From assembly GCA_947448495.1 (NCBI GenBank), contig CANFNX010000011.1, forward strand, positions 1 to 35,329: a DNA stretch of 35,329 nucleotides, read 5' to 3'. Shown piece after piece: positions 32,631 to 35,329 of the stretch. Position 1 is the stretch's first letter, and the number at the start of each line of letters is the position of its first letter. This stretch comes from Bacteriovoracaceae bacterium. GTDB taxonomy: Bacteria > Bdellovibrionota > Bacteriovoracia > Bacteriovoracales > Bacteriovoracaceae. The notes below the pieces were generated by a model. That model ran no database searches and was not told the DNA's origin. It saw nothing but the letters and a program-made list of their open reading frames with translations. The translations under genes and the position numbers were made by a program.

Positions 32631-33749
32631 ATGAAAATTGCTGTGCCTAAGGAAATTAAAAACAATGAAAACCGTGTTGGATTAGTTCCAAGTGGAGCTC
32701 GTCAATTAGTTCAAGATGGACATGAAGTTTATGTTCAACATAACGCTGGGATGGGAATTGGAATCTCTGATGAAGAGTACATCAAGGCCGGTGCAAAAAT
32801 CGTAGCCACTCTCGAAGATGCTTATGCGACTGGTGAAATGATTATAAAGGTTAAAGAGCCTCAACCAAATGAAATTGCTCTTCTTAAACCTCATCATATT
32901 CTTTATACCTACCTTCACCTTGCCGCCGACAAGCCACAAACTGAGGGCTTGATGAAGTCAGGAGCGACTTGTGTCGCCTATGAAACGATTCAGTTAGATG
33001 ATAACTCACTACCACTTCTTGTTCCTATGTCTGAAGTGGCTGGCCGCATGTCGGTTCAAGTTGGGGCCACTTACCTTCAACTGGATAAAGGCGGTAAAGG
33101 AATTCTTCTTGGAGGAGTTCCAGGTGTAAGACGTGCGAAGGTGACAATCATTGGTTGTGGTATCGCTGGAACTAATGCTGCTCAAATGGCCGTTGGTATG
33201 GGTGCAGATGTGACTCTTATTGATCTTTCAACCAAGCGCTTAGCTGAACTGGATCAACTTTTTGAAAATAAAGTTCATACTATTTTCTCAAATTCACAAA
33301 ATATTGAAGATGCCGTCATTCACTCTGATCTTGTTATCGGCGCTGTTCTTGTTCCTGGAGCGAAGGCACCAAAACTCGTGACTCGTGAGATGATCTCTAA
33401 AATGCAAAAAGGATCAGTCGTTGTAGATATCGCCGTTGACCAAGGTGGATGTATTGAGACATGTAAACCAACAACTCATGAAAATCCGACTTTTGTAGTT
33501 GATGGTGTAGTTCACTACTGTGTGGCCAATATGCCAGGTGCCGTTGCAAGAACCTCAACTTTTGCTCTTACGAACGTCACACTTAAGTATGCTCGCATGA
33601 TTGCTCAAAATGGAATTGATCGCGCCATCATGAAAGATAAACCACTCCGTCTTGGTGTAAACATCTATAAAGGCAAACTGGTTTACGAGCAAGTAGCTAA
33701 GGATCTTGATCTTCCATTTACTCCGCTTCAACTTGATAAATACCTCTAG
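32631..33749 (+). CDS. ald: Alanine dehydrogenase
   Basis: Catalyses L-alanine + NAD+ to pyruvate + NH4+ + NADH, in the cytoplasm. 372 aa as usual. Markers: [19 protein letters not shown] (the alanine dehydrogenase/PNT N-terminus), KVKEPQ, the substrate-region [24 protein letters not shown], and the NAD(H) loop [23 protein letters not shown] 32631 has AGGAG seven bases upstream, and the extra ten codons in frame before it are not needed. About 67 bases follow the MBL gene, with no terminator seen, so it could be read through or have its own promoter. Followed by a strong terminator. Confidence 0.96.
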   Translation: MKIAVPKEIKNNENRVGLVPSGARQLVQDGHEVYVQHNAGMGIGISDEEYIKAGAKIVATLEDAYATGEMIIKVKEPQPNEIALLKPHHILYTYLHLAADKPQTEGLMKSGATCVAYETIQLDDNSLPLLVPMSEVAGRMSVQVGATYLQLDKGGKGILLGGVPGVRRAKVTIIGCGIAGTNAAQMAVGMGADVTLIDLSTKRLAELDQLFENKVHTIFSNSQNIEDAVIHSDLVIGAVLVPGAKAPKLVTREMISKMQKGSVVVDIAVDQGGCIETCKPTTHENPTFVVDGVVHYCVANMPGAVARTSTFALTNVTLKYARMIAQNGIDRAIMKDKPLRLGVNIYKGKLVYEQVAKDLDLPFTPLQLDKYL

Positions 33750-33759
33750 TTTCTAGCTG

Positions 33760-33786
33760 AAGGGGGCCTCTTGGCCCCCTTTCTAT
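33760..33786 (+). terminator. Rho-independent terminator of ald
   Basis: AAGGGGGCC (33760-33768) and GGCCCCCTT (33773-33781) form a nine-pair perfect stem with a TCTT loop. A short, interrupted T-tract (33780-33788) follows. It lies ten bases after the ald stop. Confidence 0.9.
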
Positions 33787-33814
33787 TTGCCACTTTCGAA
33801 CACCATGTTATGAT
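33787..33814 (+). promoter_or_regulatory. Sigma70-type promoter of fliL, possibly giving a leaderless transcript
   Basis: TTGCCA (33787-33792), 16 bases, TATGAT (33809-33814). A start about seven bases past the -10 would fall at or near the fliL ATG (33821), and no Shine-Dalgarno is present before that ATG. Confidence 0.55.
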
Positions 33815-33820
33815 TATTCC

Positions 33821-34282
33821 ATGGGTAAACTTCAAAATATTTTAATGCTGGTTAACCTCGTCATCATGCTTGGTGGTGTAGGAGCTGTTTTTTACGCTCA
33901 CAACATGATTAAGCCGGCCCCAACTGATCAGGCAGCTGAAGCTGAAAGCCTTAAGAGCGGTGCTTTGGAACAAGCACAGGTCAAGGCAGTGCCTATAAAA
34001 AAATTCGTGGTAAATCTGCACTCAGGATCAAATCGTTTGCGATACCTGGATCTGGAAATGAATATTCTACCATTCCAAAATGAACAGGCAGAACTCATTA
34101 AGGCGAGTGAATACATATTTAAAGATATACTAATTGAAATTGCTTCTCATCTTGAACCAGATGACTTGGATACACTGTCTGGGAAAATACTTTTAGAGAA
34201 TAAAATAAAAAAACAGGTTAACACAAAACTAGGTCAACCTGTTGTTAAGCAAATTTATTTTTCGGGCTTCGTGGTTCAGTAA
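33821..34282 (+). CDS. fliL: FliL-family flagellar basal-body-associated protein
   Basis: 153 aa. One N-terminal membrane helix (ILMLVNLVIMLGGVGAVFYAH, about 7-28) is followed by a short Ala/Glu linker. The periplasmic FliL domain has 'KKFVVNLHSGSNRLRYLDLEMNI', an internal YIFKDILIEIASHLEPDDLD segment and the closing 'VVKQIYFSGFVVQ' (like 'v-x-x-V-y-f-t-x-f-v-i-Q'). FliL surrounds the stator units and supports torque. No other flagellar gene is in the window, so it is either an isolated paralogue or a stand-alone gene. See the promoter entry: it may be translated without a leader. It converges on a small ORF with both stop codons in one palindrome. Confidence 0.88.
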   Translation: MGKLQNILMLVNLVIMLGGVGAVFYAHNMIKPAPTDQAAEAESLKSGALEQAQVKAVPIKKFVVNLHSGSNRLRYLDLEMNILPFQNEQAELIKASEYIFKDILIEIASHLEPDDLDTLSGKILLENKIKKQVNTKLGQPVVKQIYFSGFVVQ

Positions 34283-34291
34283 ATTACTGAA
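34275..34291. repeat. 17-base palindrome covering two convergent stop codons
   Basis: TTCAGTAA, one base, TTACTGAA (34275-34291). It contains the fliL TAA (34280-34282) and the reverse stop of the 57-residue ORF (34284-34286). It may arise simply because both proteins end in Gln-stop, so a function is doubtful. Confidence 0.5.
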
Positions 34292-34457
34292 TATTCTTTG
34301 CTTCCTCATGATCGAGAGGAACAGCATTTTTTGTTTCATCAGCAAGAGAATCTAAATATTTTTTTACTTCTTCTTTCGAGATCTTTCCTTCTGCAAGAAG
34401 GCGATCACGTAGGCGTGCATCCATAAGTTTTTCTTCAAGAGCTAATCTAAGTTTCAT
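34284..34457 (-). CDS. Small hypothetical protein, 57 aa
   Basis: A 57-residue open frame with ATG 34457 and a GAGGA ribosome site four bases upstream. The protein (start MKLRLALEEKLMDARLRDRL, then LAEGKISKEEVKKYLDSLAD) is all helix with no membrane segment and ends NIQ. The region LLAEGKISKEEVKKYL is a plausible helix-turn-helix-like or helical hairpin segment. It fills the space between fliL and the rhomboid-like gene. No family is recognised; the strong ribosome site and composition argue it is real. Confidence 0.7.
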   Translation of the reverse strand: MKLRLALEEKLMDARLRDRLLAEGKISKEEVKKYLDSLADETKNAVPLDHEEAKNIQ

Positions 34458-34522
34458 AAAGTCCTCACTTTTTACAAACCTCTTTTTAACACTTTATTCT
34501 GCAATAAGGCAAGAATTAACGC

Positions 34523-35242
34523 TTACTGCCAAAACTTAGGTGGCTTCTGATCCTCATCTTTAACAACGTAAAGATGATTTTTGCTCCGCTTCTTATTCTC
34601 AAAGGTAGCGTTGAGGACTTTTTTAATCAGAGGTTTTGTTTGAAAATGGATAATAAGATAACTGATCGCCATGGCCAGAAGATGCGCCCACGAAGCCGCC
34701 AAATTAGAAAATAGCGCCATGTAGGCTTCGATTCCTGCCAGAATCAAACAAAAGGTTTTTGCCTTCATGGGAAAAATCATCATGAGAGACATTTGACGAT
34801 CGGGATAGAGAATGGCGTAGGCCACAAGTAATGCAAAATTGATCCCCGTAAGACCATGCAAAGGAGTTGAAAAAATAGCAGTTCCATAAAAAAACAATGT
34901 GCTAACGAGAGTGAAAAATAAGGCCACTCCAAGGATATTTATCAGAAGAAATCGAACATAAATTCTTCCCCCCCAGAGCCTCTCAAGTTCAGATCCAATA
35001 AACCAGATGACTAGACCATTAAAGAGAAAATTCATGAGCTGGTCTTCAATAAAAGAATATGAAACAAGTTGGAAGACCATACCACTCATTAGTCCCGAGC
35101 CTGACAAGCCTAGAATGCTTGTTAAATGAATAGCACCAACCGCCTTCAGAATCGATCCGATTAAAAATAAAACTCCCGACAAGATCAACATGATTCTATT
35201 AATGCGAGTCAGAGGAGGGGCTACAAATTGGTAATTAGACAT
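34523..35242 (-). CDS. Rhomboid-like membrane protein with Thr in place of the catalytic Ser
   Basis: 239 aa, about six membrane helices. The rhomboid landmarks are present: QLMNFLFNGLVIWFIGSELERLWG (the 'H-x-x-N-l-l-f-N-m-x-x-L-x-x-x-G-x-x-l-E-x-x-x-G' segment, residues 68-91), the GxSG loop as HGLTGINF (129-136) and the TM6 histidine in SWAHLLAM (H187). The nucleophile position (132) is Thr, codon ACG, instead of Ser, and the histidine near the TM2 asparagine is replaced. Most likely a rhomboid pseudoprotease. ATG 35242 with AAAGG seven bases before; TTG 35248 is an alternative. Overlaps the upstream epimerase by eight bases. Confidence 0.75.
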   Translation of the reverse strand: MSNYQFVAPPLTRINRIMLILSGVLFLIGSILKAVGAIHLTSILGLSGSGLMSGMVFQLVSYSFIEDQLMNFLFNGLVIWFIGSELERLWGGRIYVRFLLINILGVALFFTLVSTLFFYGTAIFSTPLHGLTGINFALLVAYAILYPDRQMSLMMIFPMKAKTFCLILAGIEAYMALFSNLAASWAHLLAMAISYLIIHFQTKPLIKKVLNATFENKKRSKNHLYVVKDEDQKPPKFWQ

Positions 35243-35329
35243 GATCAAGCCTTTGAGATATTTCGATCAGAACTCCACCGGTTGACTTAGGATGAATAAA
35301 GTTTACGAGACAGCCTCCAGCACCAATAC
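35235..35329 (-). CDS. mce: Methylmalonyl-CoA epimerase, 3' end only
   Basis: The last 31 codons, running off the right edge. Read on the minus strand they give IGAGGCLVNFIHPKSTGGVL and then IEISQRLDHV before TAA (35237-35235). This matches the C-terminal tag of VOC-fold methylmalonyl-CoA epimerases ('I-G-x-x-G-x-x-V-x-F-l-H-P-k-x-x-G-G-V-L-v-E-l'), which includes a Glu metal ligand. Its function is to interconvert (R)- and (S)-methylmalonyl-CoA in propionyl-CoA metabolism. The start and the first metal ligands lie outside the window. The rhomboid-like ATG sits inside its final codons. Confidence 0.8.
   Translation of the reverse strand, partial: IGAGGCLVNFIHPKSTGGVLIEISQRLDHV

Noticed and set aside
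1-35329. tRNA, rRNA, CRISPR array, IS element, prophage
   Set aside because: No cloverleaf-like or rRNA sequence, no spaced direct repeats and no transposase or integrase motif was seen on either strand.

Overview
The window reads as an ordinary chromosomal stretch of a low-to-moderate GC (about 40% by eye), gene-dense Gram-negative bacterium. My best guess is a member of the Bdellovibrionota, Bacteriovorax/Peredibacter-like (predatory former 'delta-proteobacteria'). This is an inference from the gene mix: outer-membrane protein and lipoprotein signals, a Gld-type gliding ABC transporter set, a bactofilin beside an L,D-transpeptidase, FliL, a nucleoside/base salvage cluster and pseudo-receiver/diguanylate cyclase proteins. 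I see no 16S gene, tRNA, IS element, CRISPR array or phage gene. Coding density is very high: no gap exceeds about 150 bases, many same-strand genes overlap by 1-4 bases (TAATG, TGATG, ATGA), and four convergent pairs overlap at their 3' ends.

Layout. 1-4575 (+): the end of a CpoB/YbgF-like TPR protein, tsaD, rsmA, an outer-membrane barrel protein, smpB and a DUF2203-like protein, an RNA-modification/translation-quality operon with an envelope protein inside it. 4565-6408 (-): a TSUP permease and a DUF2252 protein. 6488-6991 (+): a small membrane protein. 6960-10953 (-): tdk, upp-like, hpt, a GHMP kinase and a DUF429-like protein, a salvage operon with a perfect hairpin over the upp start. 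11082-16266 (-): gldA, gldF, gldG, a DUF4340 protein and a Yip1-like protein, an ABC system of the gliding type. 16364-17368 (+): nrnA-like DHH phosphoesterase. 17365-21078 (-): trmFO, an EamA permease, a glycosyltransferase-like protein and a small membrane-anchored protein.

21173-23352 (+): nadE and a lysine/alanine-rich histone H1-like protein, closed by a strong terminator. 23389-26814 (-): a pseudo-receiver/acidic/coiled-coil protein followed by a pseudo-receiver GGDEF diguanylate cyclase. 26958-29035 (+), divergent from these: an L,D-transpeptidase, a single-pass membrane protein and a bactofilin. 29030-31737 (-): a catalytic and a non-catalytic M16 peptidase. 31751-33749 (+): a PhnP-like metallo-hydrolase and alanine dehydrogenase with a terminator. 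33821-34282 (+): a lone fliL, possibly leaderless. 34284-34457 (-): an unannotated 57-residue protein. 34523-35329 (-): a rhomboid-like protein whose catalytic serine is threonine, and the 3' end of a methylmalonyl-CoA epimerase running off the window.

The most interesting units are the divergent pseudo-receiver/GGDEF and L,D-transpeptidase/bactofilin pair around 23.4-29.0 kb, which could link c-di-GMP signalling, a cytoskeletal polymer and wall remodelling; the upp start-codon hairpin with a three-codon leader ORF; and the rhomboid with GLTG in place of GxSG. All functions are assigned from motifs read by eye; no database search was possible.
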